From Variovorax paradoxus (lineage in GTDB: Bacteria; Pseudomonadota; Gammaproteobacteria; Burkholderiales; Burkholderiaceae_C): a DNA stretch of 64,000 nucleotides. The stretch lies in the NCBI RefSeq assembly GCF_030815855.1, contig NZ_JAUSXG010000001.1:3906001-3970000 (forward strand), read 5' to 3'. Position 1 is the stretch's first letter, and the number at the start of each line of letters is the position of its first letter. Both the position numbers and the translations under genes were made by a program. Positions 18,167-28,124 of the stretch are shown one piece after another. Below the pieces are notes generated by a model, which saw nothing but the letters and a program-made list of their open reading frames with translations, was not told where the DNA came from and searched no databases.

Positions 18167-19093
18167 ATGACAAAGAATGCCGCCGAAGAGGTTTCGTTGC
18201 AGCAGCTGCGCGCGCTGGCGGCGGTGGCCGAATCGGGCAGCTTCACGCGAGCGGCGGAGACCCTGCAGCTGACGCAGCCCGCCATCAGCCACCTGATCAA
18301 GCGCATGGAGGAAGAGCTCGGGCAACCGCTGGTCGTGCGGGGCCGCCGGATCCAGCTGACCAGCGCGGGGCAGGTGATGGTCGAGACGGCCGTGCGCGCG
18401 CTGCGGCTCATCGATGAATCGGTGGATGCGTGCCGTTCGCAGTCGCAGCTGCGCGAAGGGCGCGTGGTGCTCGCGGTGGGGCACCTGACAGCCGGCGCCC
18501 TGCTGCCGCCGATGCTCAGCTTTTTTTCCCAGAAGCACCCCACGCTGGCCACCACGCTGCTCGACAGCACCGCGGAGCAGATGATCTCGCGCATCCTCTC
18601 GCAGGAGGCCGACCTGGGCTTTGGTTCGGACATCGGGCAGAAGCATTCGGAACTGGCGACGGAGCCGCTTTTCTCCGAACGCATGGCCCTGTTCGTGCGC
18701 GACGACCACCCACTGGCGCAGCGCGTGGTGGTCGATGCGAAGCATCTGGAGGCGTTGCCCTTCATTCACGTCAACCCCGATGCCAACGTGTGGCGCGCCG
18801 TGAGCCGCCAACTCTCGAGCGTGGCCAACGTGTACCCGCGCGTGGTCCATCACGTGTCGATGCTGTCGACGGCGTTCGGCCTCATCCAGGCCGGCGCGGG
18901 CGTGGCGCTCTTGCCGCGCTATGTGGAAGTGCTGATGCCGGGCAATTTGCGCGCCGTGGCGGTGACGCGTCCCGTCCTGGAGTATCCGGTTGTCGCAGTG
19001 CGGCTGGCCAAGCATCCGCTCAGTCCTGCCGCCTTGGCCTTCCTGGCCATGGCTCGGCAGCACATGAAGCCGCCGCGCGCAAACAAGCTCTGA
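18167..19093 (+). CDS. LysR-family transcriptional regulator
   Basis: 308 residues. The N-terminal winged helix-turn-helix is VSLQQLRALAAVAESGSFTRAAETLQLTQPAISHLIKRME (residues ~9-48), followed by a linker helix and a periplasmic-binding-like effector domain (residues ~95-300). It is divergently transcribed from the TctC-like/gamma-glutamyltransferase pair and convergent with tctBA, so it most probably controls uptake and processing of one shared substrate. The palindrome at 18101-18113 is the likely binding site and would also give autoregulation. Confidence 0.93.
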   Translation: MTKNAAEEVSLQQLRALAAVAESGSFTRAAETLQLTQPAISHLIKRMEEELGQPLVVRGRRIQLTSAGQVMVETAVRALRLIDESVDACRSQSQLREGRVVLAVGHLTAGALLPPMLSFFSQKHPTLATTLLDSTAEQMISRILSQEADLGFGSDIGQKHSELATEPLFSERMALFVRDDHPLAQRVVVDAKHLEALPFIHVNPDANVWRAVSRQLSSVANVYPRVVHHVSMLSTAFGLIQAGAGVALLPRYVEVLMPGNLRAVAVTRPVLEYPVVAVRLAKHPLSPAALAFLAMARQHMKPPRANKL

Positions 19094-19121
19094 AAAAAGA
19101 AACGGCGCCCGAAGGCGCCGT
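19092..19121 (-). terminator. Rho-independent terminator for the tctBA transcript
   Basis: On the minus strand an 8-bp stem (ACGGCGCC/GGCGCCGT, 19102-19109 with 19114-19121) with a 4-base loop is followed by a T-rich run (TTTCTTTTTT). It lies just beyond the LysR stop codon, so on the plus strand it may also serve as a weak hairpin for the LysR transcript. Confidence 0.75.
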
Positions 19122-19135
19122 CGAATTCTTCGTGG

Positions 19136-19214
19136 AACACCGCGGAACCGGCTTTGCCGGGCCGCTGGTGTTGCCCCCTTGAGCGGGGAGTCGAGCTACA
19201 CGAAGTGAGCGAGG
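19136..19214. repeat. intergenic hairpin repeat, family B, copy 2
   Basis: The hairpin has left arm 19136-19152 (AACACCGCGGAACCGGC), loop TTT and right arm 19156-19172. The tail that follows has a CCCCTTGAGCGGGG hairpin and ACACGAAGTGAGCGAGGGA. It shares about 33 of 37 hairpin bases and parts of the tail with copy 1. Like copy 1 it lies between convergent genes. Confidence 0.75.
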
Positions 19215-19224
19215 GACGGGTGGG

Positions 19225-20736
19225 TTATTCCTCGACGAACGCTTCCTCGCGTTTCGATTTCACCGCCGGCAAGAGCACGATCACGAGCAGCAGCGCGGCC
19301 GCAGCGAGCAGGCTGGCGGAGATCGGACGCGTGACGAACACGCTCCAGTCGCCGCGCGACAGCAGCAGCGAACGGCGCAGGTTTTCTTCCATCATCGGGC
19401 CGAGGATGAAGCCCAGCAGCAGCGGTGCAGGCTCGCAGCCCAGCTTGAAGAAGGTGTAGCCCACCAGACCGAAGATCCCCACCATCCAGATATCGAAGGT
19501 GTTGTTGTTGGTCGAGTACACGCCGATGGCGCAGAACAGCACGATCGCGGGGAACAAGTACTTGTAAGGCACCGACAACAGCTTGATCCACATGCCGATC
19601 AGCGGCAGGTTCAGAATGATCAGCATCGCATTGCCGAGCCACATCGAGGCGATCAGGCCCCAGAACAGCTCGGGGTTGCTGGTCATCACCTGCGGGCCGG
19701 GCTGGATGTTGTGGATCGTCATCGCGCCCACCATCAGTGCCATCACGGCGTTGGGCGGAATGCCCAGCGTCAGCAGCGGAATGAAGGAGGTCTGCGCGCC
19801 GGCGTTGTTGGCCGACTCGGGTGCCGCCACGCCGCGGATGTTGCCCTTGCCGAACGGCACTTCGCCCGGCTTCAGCTTGGTCTTCTTCTCGATCGTGTAG
19901 GCTGCAAAGGCCGCCAGCAACGCACCGCCGCCGGGCAGGATGCCGAGCGCCGAACCCAGGGCCGTGCCGCGCAGAACAGCAGGCACCATGCGCTTGAAGT
20001 CTTCCTTGGTCGGGAACAGGCCCGAGACCTTGGCGGTGAACACTTCGCGCTCGTCGTCCGGACGCGAGAGGTTGGCAATGATTTCGCCGTAACCGAACAC
20101 ACCCATGGCGATGGCAACGAAGCCGATGCCGTCGGTCAGTTCAGGAATGTCGAAGCTGTAGCGCGCCACGCCCGAATTCACGTCGGTGCCGACCAGGCCC
20201 ATCAGCAGGCCCAGCACGATCATCGCGATGGCCTTGAGCAGCGAGCCCGAGGCCAGAACCACGGCGCCGATCAGGCCCAGGATCATCAGCGAGAAGTATT
20301 CGGCCGGGCCGAACTTGAAGGCCAGCTCGGTCAGCGGCGGTGCGAAGGCAGCAAGAATCAGCGTGCCCACGCAACCCGCGAAGAACGAACCCAGGCCGGC
20401 CGCGGCGAGCGCCGGACCTGCACGGCCCTTGCGCGCCATCTGGTAGCCGTCGATCACGGTCACCACCGACGAAGATTCGCCCGGCAGGTTGACCAGAATC
20501 GCGGTGGTGGAGCCGCCGTATTGCGCGCCGTAATAGATACCGGCCAGCATGATCAGCGCCGACACGGGCGGCAGCGCGTACGTGGCGGGCAGCAGCATTG
20601 CGATGGTCGCGACCGGGCCGATGCCCGGCAGCACGCCGATCAGCGTACCCAGAATACAGCCGACCAGGCAGTACAGCAGGTTGGTGAAGGTAAAGGCAAC
20701 GCCAAAACCCATCGAGAGGTGTTCAAACAATTCCAT
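19225..20736 (-). CDS. tctA: tripartite tricarboxylate transporter, large membrane subunit
   Basis: 503 residues with about 11-12 hydrophobic segments. The conserved N-terminal motif GTLIGVLPGIGPVATIAMLLP and the second half motif LGILPGGGALLAAFAAYTIEK (the duplicated GxLPGxG signatures) identify TctA. It forms the transport channel of a secondary, ion-driven uptake system that works with TctB and a periplasmic receptor. It follows tctB by 15 bases. The adjacent receptor gene usually found upstream of tctB is missing here. Confidence 0.95.
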   Translation of the reverse strand: MELFEHLSMGFGVAFTFTNLLYCLVGCILGTLIGVLPGIGPVATIAMLLPATYALPPVSALIMLAGIYYGAQYGGSTTAILVNLPGESSSVVTVIDGYQMARKGRAGPALAAAGLGSFFAGCVGTLILAAFAPPLTELAFKFGPAEYFSLMILGLIGAVVLASGSLLKAIAMIVLGLLMGLVGTDVNSGVARYSFDIPELTDGIGFVAIAMGVFGYGEIIANLSRPDDEREVFTAKVSGLFPTKEDFKRMVPAVLRGTALGSALGILPGGGALLAAFAAYTIEKKTKLKPGEVPFGKGNIRGVAAPESANNAGAQTSFIPLLTLGIPPNAVMALMVGAMTIHNIQPGPQVMTSNPELFWGLIASMWLGNAMLIILNLPLIGMWIKLLSVPYKYLFPAIVLFCAIGVYSTNNNTFDIWMVGIFGLVGYTFFKLGCEPAPLLLGFILGPMMEENLRRSLLLSRGDWSVFVTRPISASLLAAAALLLVIVLLPAVKSKREEAFVEE

Positions 20737-20751
20737 GAGAGCGCTTTCTTC

Positions 20752-21240
20752 TCAACCGGTGATGAAGGTCGGCCAGACCTGGATCTGCAGCTTGAGCGCC
20801 CAGATGAAGGCCACATAGCTGCCGATGGCCAGCACGGTGGCCAGGATCAGCACGCTCGGCAGCTTGAACTCGTGGCCCGCGAGGCTCGAGATGATCACGA
20901 GCGCGTAGATGGCGATGATCATTCCCATGGCCGGCACGCCGATGCTCGGCAGGCCGCCGAGCAGAATGCCGAACGCGAGGTTGGCGCCCAGGATGAACAC
21001 GACCTGCTTCCAGGCCCACTTGCCGATTTTTTCGCCGTCGGTGGTTTCAACGGTCAGGCCGCTGAACATGATTCCCAGACCGATGACGGCCATCAGGATG
21101 CCCAGCATCAACGGGAAGTATCCCGGCCCCATGCGGGCGCCGCTGCCTACGCTGTAGGTGGTGGCGCCCCATGCGAACGCCACGCCCACGACCGTAAACA
21201 TCAGACCCGAGAAAAAGTCTTTCTGACTCTTGATTTTCAC
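20752..21240 (-). CDS. tctB: tripartite tricarboxylate transporter, small membrane subunit
   Basis: 162 residues with four predicted membrane helices (DFFSGLMFTVVGVAFAWGAT, YFPLMLGILMAVIGLGIMFSG, KQVVFILGANLAFGILLGG, LILATVLAIGSYVAFIWALK) and the family motif GSGARMGPGYFP. TctB is the small poorly conserved subunit that pairs with TctA. An AGGAGA ribosome site precedes the start. It begins the tctBA transcript; no tctC lies in the 151 bases upstream, which are non-coding. Confidence 0.92.
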   Translation of the reverse strand: MKIKSQKDFFSGLMFTVVGVAFAWGATTYSVGSGARMGPGYFPLMLGILMAVIGLGIMFSGLTVETTDGEKIGKWAWKQVVFILGANLAFGILLGGLPSIGVPAMGMIIAIYALVIISSLAGHEFKLPSVLILATVLAIGSYVAFIWALKLQIQVWPTFITG

Positions 21241-21365
21241 GAACAGTCTCCTCGAACAAATTTCGATGCGAGATTGTCGAGTCAGCTGGTGGTCAGGCCG
21301 ATGTGGATTCCACTAACGAAAGGCCTAGGGATAACCCGAAAGACTTCACAGAGCCCGACCCCGCG

Positions 21366-21390
21366 ACACCGCGGAATCGGCTCTGCCAGG
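21366..21390. repeat. intergenic repeat, family B, truncated copy 3
   Basis: ACACCGCGGAATCGGCTCTG and the following five bases match the first two thirds of the hairpin in copies 1 and 2 with a few changes; the right arm (CGCTGGTGTT) is absent. It abuts the 3' end of the GspE-like gene, whose stop is at 21392. Confidence 0.5.
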
Positions 21391-21391
21391 C

Positions 21392-23184
<1,793 letters not shown>

Positions 23185-23188
<4 letters not shown>

Positions 23189-23967
23189 GAGCCGGAAGGT
23201 CGGGTGAGAGTGGGATTCAGCGGTTTGAACACGCGCAGCCATTTCGGCGCGGGAAGTCCCCATCGAGTCTGGATCGTTTGGGCGCGCTCGGCAAGGGCTT
23301 CGCGCTTCGGGCGGCTTGGCGTGCGCTGCGCCAGCACCACCGTGTTGCCTTCGCGCGTCGGCTTGAAGGCCCAGACTGCGTCCGCGCCGAATGCGCCGGC
23401 GATTTTCTCCAGGCTGCGCTCGTAGCTCGACGAGCGGCCGAAGAGATTGACCGTCATGCAGCCGTCTTCGGTGAGCAGCGCGCGGCAATCGGCATAGAAG
23501 CCTTCGCTGTCGAGCACCGGCGCGGCGGCTTCATGGTCGTACAGGTCGACCTGCAACGCATCGACCGTGCCGTGCCATTCGGCTTTTCGAATCTCGAGCG
23601 CCGCATCCGCAATGACCACGCGCAGCTTCGGATCGTCCGCGGGCAGCTTGAACCAGCCGCGGCAGGCCGACACCACCTGCGGATTCAGCTCGACTGCGGT
23701 GGTGCGCATGCGCAGAGTCTTGCGGCAGAACTTGGTGAGCGTGGCCGCGCCGAGGCCGAGCTGCATCGCATGGCGGCTCGCCACGCTCTTCGGGTCGGCG
23801 AACAGCAGCCAGGCCATCATGCGCTGCACGTATTCGAGCTCGATTTCGAACGGCGCATCGAGTTTCATCGAGCCCTGGACCCATTCGGTGCCAAGGTGCA
23901 GGTAGCGAATGTCGCCCCAGTCGGAGAAGTTGACTTCGGGAAGAACGGGAGTTTTGCTCGTGGCCAT
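23185..23967 (-). CDS. spermidine synthase-like methyltransferase-fold protein
   Basis: 260 residues. It has the spermidine-synthase fold: IRYLHLGTEWVQGSMKLD at the N-terminus, QLGLGAATLTKFCRKTLRM as the nucleotide-binding glycine loop, TAVELNPQVV as the acidic loop and LQVDLYDHEA in the active-site region. Canonical polyamine-binding residues are not obvious, and many such orphan proteins are not true spermidine synthases. It overlaps the glycosylase gene start by one base and the ATPase gene by 4, so the three are one transcript. The function is unproven. Confidence 0.8.
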
Positions 23968-24494
23968 CAAAGAAGGTGGTGGGCGACAAAGACCTCGCGC
24001 CAGGCTGCGAGTTTGCGCTCGAAGCTCCAAGACGCGTTGGCGGGACTGGTGGAAGGCAGCTGATAGACCGGCACCCCCAGGGTGCGCGTGTGGCGCGCAT
24101 GCTTGAAGCTCTCGCCGCCGTTGTGCGCAATAGCGGCGAGCTTGGGAAGATGCAGCCCCGCGATGTCGTTGGCAACAGGTGCGCGGATCGCCGAGTCGAG
24201 GCTGCCCTCGCGTTCGCAAGCCGCATACACATCCCACACGCCCAGGCCGCGCGCGAGCAACCACTTCTTCTTTTCGGGATAGCTGTCTGCGCCCATCGGG
24301 AGCAGGTGGTGGGGCCAAACGGCTTGCAAGATTTTCCAGAATTGATTTTGCGGATGCGCATAGTACTGCTGCTGCTCGAGCGACCGAACGCCCGGGAAGC
24401 TGCCGAGTATCAATACGACCGTGGCGGGCGAGACGATGGGCGCAAGGCCCGTGAGCACTGCGCTTGTGGTGTCGGGTGCAGTTGGTGGTTTCAT
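23967..24494 (-). CDS. DNA-deoxyinosine glycosylase (uracil-DNA glycosylase superfamily)
   Basis: 175 residues. The signature LGSFPGVRSLEQQQYYAHPQ with NQFWKIL is that of the family 6 hypoxanthine/deoxyinosine glycosylases, and YQLPSTSPAN is the C-terminal His/Ser loop region. The enzyme excises deaminated purine from DNA to start base-excision repair. It is the first gene of a compact three-gene transcript with the spermidine-synthase-like gene and the GspE-like ATPase gene. The shared transcript does not by itself suggest a shared role. Confidence 0.88.
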   Translation of the reverse strand: MKPPTAPDTTSAVLTGLAPIVSPATVVLILGSFPGVRSLEQQQYYAHPQNQFWKILQAVWPHHLLPMGADSYPEKKKWLLARGLGVWDVYAACEREGSLDSAIRAPVANDIAGLHLPKLAAIAHNGGESFKHARHTRTLGVPVYQLPSTSPANASWSFERKLAAWREVFVAHHLL

Positions 24495-24539
24495 GAACAG
24501 CCTCTATCTTGGCACTGTCGGCAATTTCGATCGCCCATG

Positions 24540-24561
24540 AAAAAACCCGCCGAAGCGGGTT
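24540..24561 (-). terminator. Rho-independent terminator of the 11-mer repeat protein gene
   Basis: On the minus strand AACCCGC-TTCG-GCGGGTT is followed by six T residues. The stem is at 24544-24550 and 24555-24561. It lies 20 bases after the stop of the gene at 24582-24980 and separates it from the glycosylase transcript. Confidence 0.88.
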
Positions 24562-24581
24562 GTGCTGAAGGCAATCGCCAG

Positions 24582-24980
24582 TTATTTCTTGGCGGCTTCG
24601 TGTTCGGCGGTGCCGGGCACCTTTTCACCGATGGCCTTGCCGGTGCTGCGCATGCCGTCGGCCGTCTTGTGGCCTGCGGTTTCAACAGCGTCGCCGGTCT
24701 TGGCGGCCACGTTCTTGGTGGCGTCGGCCGCCTTCTTGGTGGTGCGCTTGGTTGCGTTCCAAGCCTTCTTGGTACCGCGCTCGGTGGCGTTCACGGCCTT
24801 CTTGGTCGTGCGCGCGGTGGCATCGACCGCGTCCTTGCCGGCTTCCTTCACCTTCTCGGTGGTGGTGGGTTCGGCGGTGGTCGTTGCGGGTGCGGCGGTT
24901 TGCGCCACGGCGGACACGCCGATGGAAGCAAGCGCGAGGGCGAGCACGACGGGCACGGTGCGAATGAAAGATGTGGTCAT
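24582..24980 (-). CDS. exported Lys/Thr/Ala-rich protein with 11-residue repeats
   Basis: 132 residues. A signal peptide (VVLALALASIGVSAVAQ) precedes a low-complexity Thr/Ala linker. Residues 45-88 consist of four clear 11-residue units (KEAGKDAVDAT, ARTTKKAVNAT, ERGTKKAWNAT, KRTTKKAADAT), and the period continues less exactly to about 121. Eleven-residue periodicity with Lys/Ala/Thr is seen in LEA-like and lipid-binding amphipathic helices and also superficially in histone-H1-like proteins. With a signal peptide, an envelope stress or membrane-associated role is more likely than DNA binding. It is a single-gene unit with its own terminator. No established function is known to me. Confidence 0.8.
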   Translation of the reverse strand: MTTSFIRTVPVVLALALASIGVSAVAQTAAPATTTAEPTTTEKVKEAGKDAVDATARTTKKAVNATERGTKKAWNATKRTTKKAADATKNVAAKTGDAVETAGHKTADGMRSTGKAIGEKVPGTAEHEAAKK

Positions 24981-25111
24981 GTAAAGACTCCTTTTTGGAT
25001 GAAGTGTCGGAGTGACGAACTTGCCACTGAACAAACAACGCCACTTCGAACGCCGAGGATGACAGTAAAAGTGCACGCCTCTCTTGCGTAATCGCAAGAC
25101 GGGGCATCGGC

Positions 25112-25972
25112 CTACGCGCGGTGCGGCCGGCCTTCCGACATGGAAAGAAGGCTTTCGAGCCGAGGCAGGGCTGCCAGGGCGTTGCGGGTCGTGGCCTCGG
25201 CCAGTTCGTCGGTGCCGATACCGCGCAATTGCGCCACCACGGCTGCGATGCGCGGCAGTTCGCCCGGTTCGTTGCGGCCCTGCGCTTCGCCGGCCGCGCG
25301 CTGCGCCTCTGTGCGGTAGATCCAGTGCGGCTGGATGTCGGGCGCGTCGGTTTCCATCACGATCGATTCGAGCGGCAGCGTGGCCGCGAGCCGGCGCAGC
25401 TGCAACGCGCGGTCGAAGGTCACGGCGCCGCCGAATCCCAGCTTCAGGCCGATGTCGATACAGGCCCTGGCCTGCTGCTCGCTGCCGTTGAACGCATGCG
25501 CAATGCCCTGCCATGGCCGGCCGGCCGCGGTCTGCCGCAGATGCTTGAGCACCTTGTCGACCGAGCGGCGCACATGAATGAGCACCGGCAACTCGTATTT
25601 GCGTGCGAGTTGCAACTGAGTGTGAAAGAAGTGCTGCTGCTTGTCGCTGTCCAGTCCTTCCACGAAATAGTCGAGGCCGATTTCGCCGACCGCGACCAGC
25701 CGCGGATCGCCGATGCGCGTGGACAGCTCGGCGTCGAGCGCCTCCAGGTCGGCCTCTTGCGCATTGCCGGTGCACAGCGGGTGGATTCCGAGCGCATAGG
25801 CATCGCCCTGCACGTGCGCCAATTCGCGCACGGTTGCGAAATTGAACGCGGCCACGGCCGGAATGACGCACAGCGCCACGCCCCGTTCAGCAGCGCGGGC
25901 GCGGATGGTCGGCATTCCCGCACCGAATTCGGGCGCGTCCAGATGGCAGTGGGTGTCGATGAATACAGCCAT
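25112..25972 (-). CDS. TatD-family metal-dependent DNase
   Basis: 286 residues. Metal-binding motifs in order are DTHCHLD (residues ~6-12), VGEIGLDYF, LIHVRRS, HAFNG and the final METDAPDIQP. The fold is a TIM barrel of the amidohydrolase type; members are 3'-5' exonucleases or DNA repair enzymes. The start at 25972 was chosen because the first motif follows at once. It is a single gene, with the HtrA-like protease gene divergent on the other side. Confidence 0.92.
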   Translation of the reverse strand: MAVFIDTHCHLDAPEFGAGMPTIRARAAERGVALCVIPAVAAFNFATVRELAHVQGDAYALGIHPLCTGNAQEADLEALDAELSTRIGDPRLVAVGEIGLDYFVEGLDSDKQQHFFHTQLQLARKYELPVLIHVRRSVDKVLKHLRQTAAGRPWQGIAHAFNGSEQQARACIDIGLKLGFGGAVTFDRALQLRRLAATLPLESIVMETDAPDIQPHWIYRTEAQRAAGEAQGRNEPGELPRIAAVVAQLRGIGTDELAEATTRNALAALPRLESLLSMSEGRPHRA

Positions 25973-26060
25973 TGCGAGATGATGCCCGAAGGGATGCAAG
26001 GCAGAAGAAAGCGTGCTACTGTGACCCCCTCACCCGTCATCCTTTGCCGGAGGTGTTTCG

Positions 26061-27059
26061 ATGCGCAGGCCCGCTTTCTACAGCCGTTCGCCCCGCACGC
26101 TGCCTCGAGCGGCCGATTCCGCGGCCGCCGATGAGGCCGTGCCGTCTCCCGATGGCGGAGGCAATACCGCGCAGCCAAACTCCCCGCAAGCGGCCAAGCC
26201 GGGCTGGCAGCCCGGCCGGCGCAGCTTGGCCTTCATGGTGGTGCTCAGCGCCGCACTCGCTGCGGGCGGCGCCACATGGTGGCCCCGCCACGGGGCCAAG
26301 GCGCTGACTCAGAAGGACATCGATTCGGCCGTGCTGCGCACGCTGCAGACCCACACGCTCCCCTCGCCCGCCGCCAAGGCCGCCGAGATCGTCCGGCCTT
26401 CGGTGGTGCGCGTGGTCGGCTACGGTCCCGAGAAAGCGACGCCCGAGGCCAAGATCCAGAAGCGGGGCCGCAATCTCGCCAAGGGCAAGCCGCCCGAAGC
26501 CGATGCCCCGCCGGGCGAGGTCGAGCGCGGCGTCGGTACCGGTGTGGTCATTGTCGACAAGGGCGTCATCCTCACCAACCTGCATGTGGTGGCCGGCGCC
26601 GAGACCATCAAAGTCACTTTTTCCGACGGCCTCGAGGCCGTGGCCACCATCACCGGCGTGCAACCCGAGAACGACCTCGCGGTGCTGCAGGCCCAGAAAA
26701 TTCCCGACGACCTGATTCCCGCCGTGATGCGCTCAACGGCCGACCTGCAATCCGGCGACCAGGTGGTGGCCGTCGGCTTTCCGTTCGGTATCGGTCCGTC
26801 GGTGTCGGCCGGCGTGGTGTCGGGCCTGAAGCGCTCGTTCCGCTCGCCCGAGGGCAAGCAGGAACTCGGCAACCTGATCCAGTTCGACGCGGCAGCCAAT
26901 CCCGGCAACTCGGGCGGCCCGCTGATCAACATGGACGGCGAGGTGCTCGGCATCGTCACCGCCATCCTCAATCCAACACAGCAGCGCACCTTCATAGGCA
27001 TCGGTTTTGCCGTGCCGATCGAGAACGCGGCCTCGGCCGCCGGCTCGCCGCCGTTCTAG
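26061..27059 (+). CDS. membrane-anchored trypsin-like serine protease (HtrA-like, no PDZ)
   Basis: 332 residues. A cytoplasmic Pro/Ala-rich N-terminus is followed by one membrane helix (residues ~55-72, LAFMVVLSAALAAGG). The protease domain has the triad His175 (LTNLHVV), Asp205 (ENDLAVLQ) and Ser284 (NPGNSGGPL). The protein ends shortly after the barrel (GIGFAVPIENAASAAG), so there is no PDZ domain as in DegP/DegS. A basic insert (KIQKRGRNLAKGKPP) lies between the helix and the barrel. It would act in the periplasm. It precedes the MoxR gene by 51 bases and could be co-transcribed with it. Confidence 0.88.
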   Translation: MRRPAFYSRSPRTLPRAADSAAADEAVPSPDGGGNTAQPNSPQAAKPGWQPGRRSLAFMVVLSAALAAGGATWWPRHGAKALTQKDIDSAVLRTLQTHTLPSPAAKAAEIVRPSVVRVVGYGPEKATPEAKIQKRGRNLAKGKPPEADAPPGEVERGVGTGVVIVDKGVILTNLHVVAGAETIKVTFSDGLEAVATITGVQPENDLAVLQAQKIPDDLIPAVMRSTADLQSGDQVVAVGFPFGIGPSVSAGVVSGLKRSFRSPEGKQELGNLIQFDAAANPGNSGGPLINMDGEVLGIVTAILNPTQQRTFIGIGFAVPIENAASAAGSPPF

Positions 27060-27110
27060 GACCGCACTTCGCCACTTCGCATTTCCGACTGTCTACAGAG
27101 AGGCCATCGC

Positions 27111-28124
27111 ATGAGCACCGAGACCCCCTTTTCCACCTCTACCGCCACGGCCGAGCTGATGGAGCAGATCCTCTACGAAGTCAAGCGCGTGGTGGTGGGC
27201 CAGGACCGCTTCCTGGAGCGGGTGATGGTGGCCATGCTCGCGGGCGGCCACCTGCTGGTCGAAGGCGTTCCGGGTCTTGCGAAGACGCTCACCATCAAGA
27301 CGCTGGCCGAGACCGTGCGCGGCCAGTTCAAGCGCATCCAGTTCACGCCCGACCTGGTGCCGGCCGACCTGGTGGGCACGCGCATCTACAACCAGAAGAC
27401 CGGCGAGTTCAGCACCTCGCTCGGGCCGGTGTTCGCCAACTTGCTGTTGGCCGACGAAATCAACCGCGCGCCGGCCAAGGTGCAGAGTGCGCTGCTCGAA
27501 GTGATGCAGGAGCGCCAGGTCACCATTGCCGGCGAAACGCACAGGGTGCCGCGCCCGTTTCTCGTCATGGCCACGCAGAACCCGATCGAGACCGAAGGCA
27601 CCTATCCACTGCCGGAGGCGCAGGTCGACCGCTTCATGATGAAGGTGCTGGTCGACTATCCGAGCGATGAGGAAGAGTTCGTCATCGTCCAGCGCGTGAT
27701 CGGCACGATGGTCGAGGTCAATCCTGTTGCGACGACCGAGCAGCTTGCAGCGCTGCAGGCCGAGGCGCGGCGCGTGTACGTCGACCCTTCGCTCATCCAG
27801 TACGCGGTCAAGCTCGTATCGGCCACGCGCACGCCCGAGAAGCACGGCCTGAAGGACATGCGCCGCTTCATCACTTTCGGCGCGAGCCCTCGCGCGAGCA
27901 TCAGCCTCACCGAAGGCGCACGCGCGCTGGCGCTGCTGCGTGGCCGCAGCTATGCGCTGCCCGAAGACATGACCGCGCTGGTGCCCGACGTACTGCGCCA
28001 CCGCGTGACGCTTTCCTACGAAGGCTTGTCCGAAGGCCTCACACCCGACAGCCTGATCGAGAAGATCATGAAGGCCGTCCCCGCTCCCCCTAAACCCTTG
28101 GAACATGAAAAGCTGGTGGCGTAA
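27111..28124 (+). CDS. MoxR-family AAA+ ATPase
   Basis: 337 residues. Walker A is GVPGLAKT (residues 52-59), Walker B is LLLADEINRAPAK, and sensor 1 is FLVMATQNPIETEGTYPLPE, all diagnostic of MoxR. MoxR ATPases act as chaperones that activate partner proteins, typically those containing von Willebrand A domains. A DUF58 gene overlaps its 3' end by 20 bases, followed by a VWA gene, forming the standard partner set. Confidence 0.95.
   Translation: MSTETPFSTSTATAELMEQILYEVKRVVVGQDRFLERVMVAMLAGGHLLVEGVPGLAKTLTIKTLAETVRGQFKRIQFTPDLVPADLVGTRIYNQKTGEFSTSLGPVFANLLLADEINRAPAKVQSALLEVMQERQVTIAGETHRVPRPFLVMATQNPIETEGTYPLPEAQVDRFMMKVLVDYPSDEEEFVIVQRVIGTMVEVNPVATTEQLAALQAEARRVYVDPSLIQYAVKLVSATRTPEKHGLKDMRRFITFGASPRASISLTEGARALALLRGRSYALPEDMTALVPDVLRHRVTLSYEGLSEGLTPDSLIEKIMKAVPAPPKPLEHEKLVA

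Noticed and set aside
21327..21336. Homing-endonuclease-like TAGGGATAAC site
   Set aside because: Only ten of the eighteen I-SceI bases match; chance occurrence is likely.
21241..21391. Remnant of a tctC gene upstream of tctB
   Set aside because: None of the Bug/TctC motifs can be found in any frame of this 151-bp gap.
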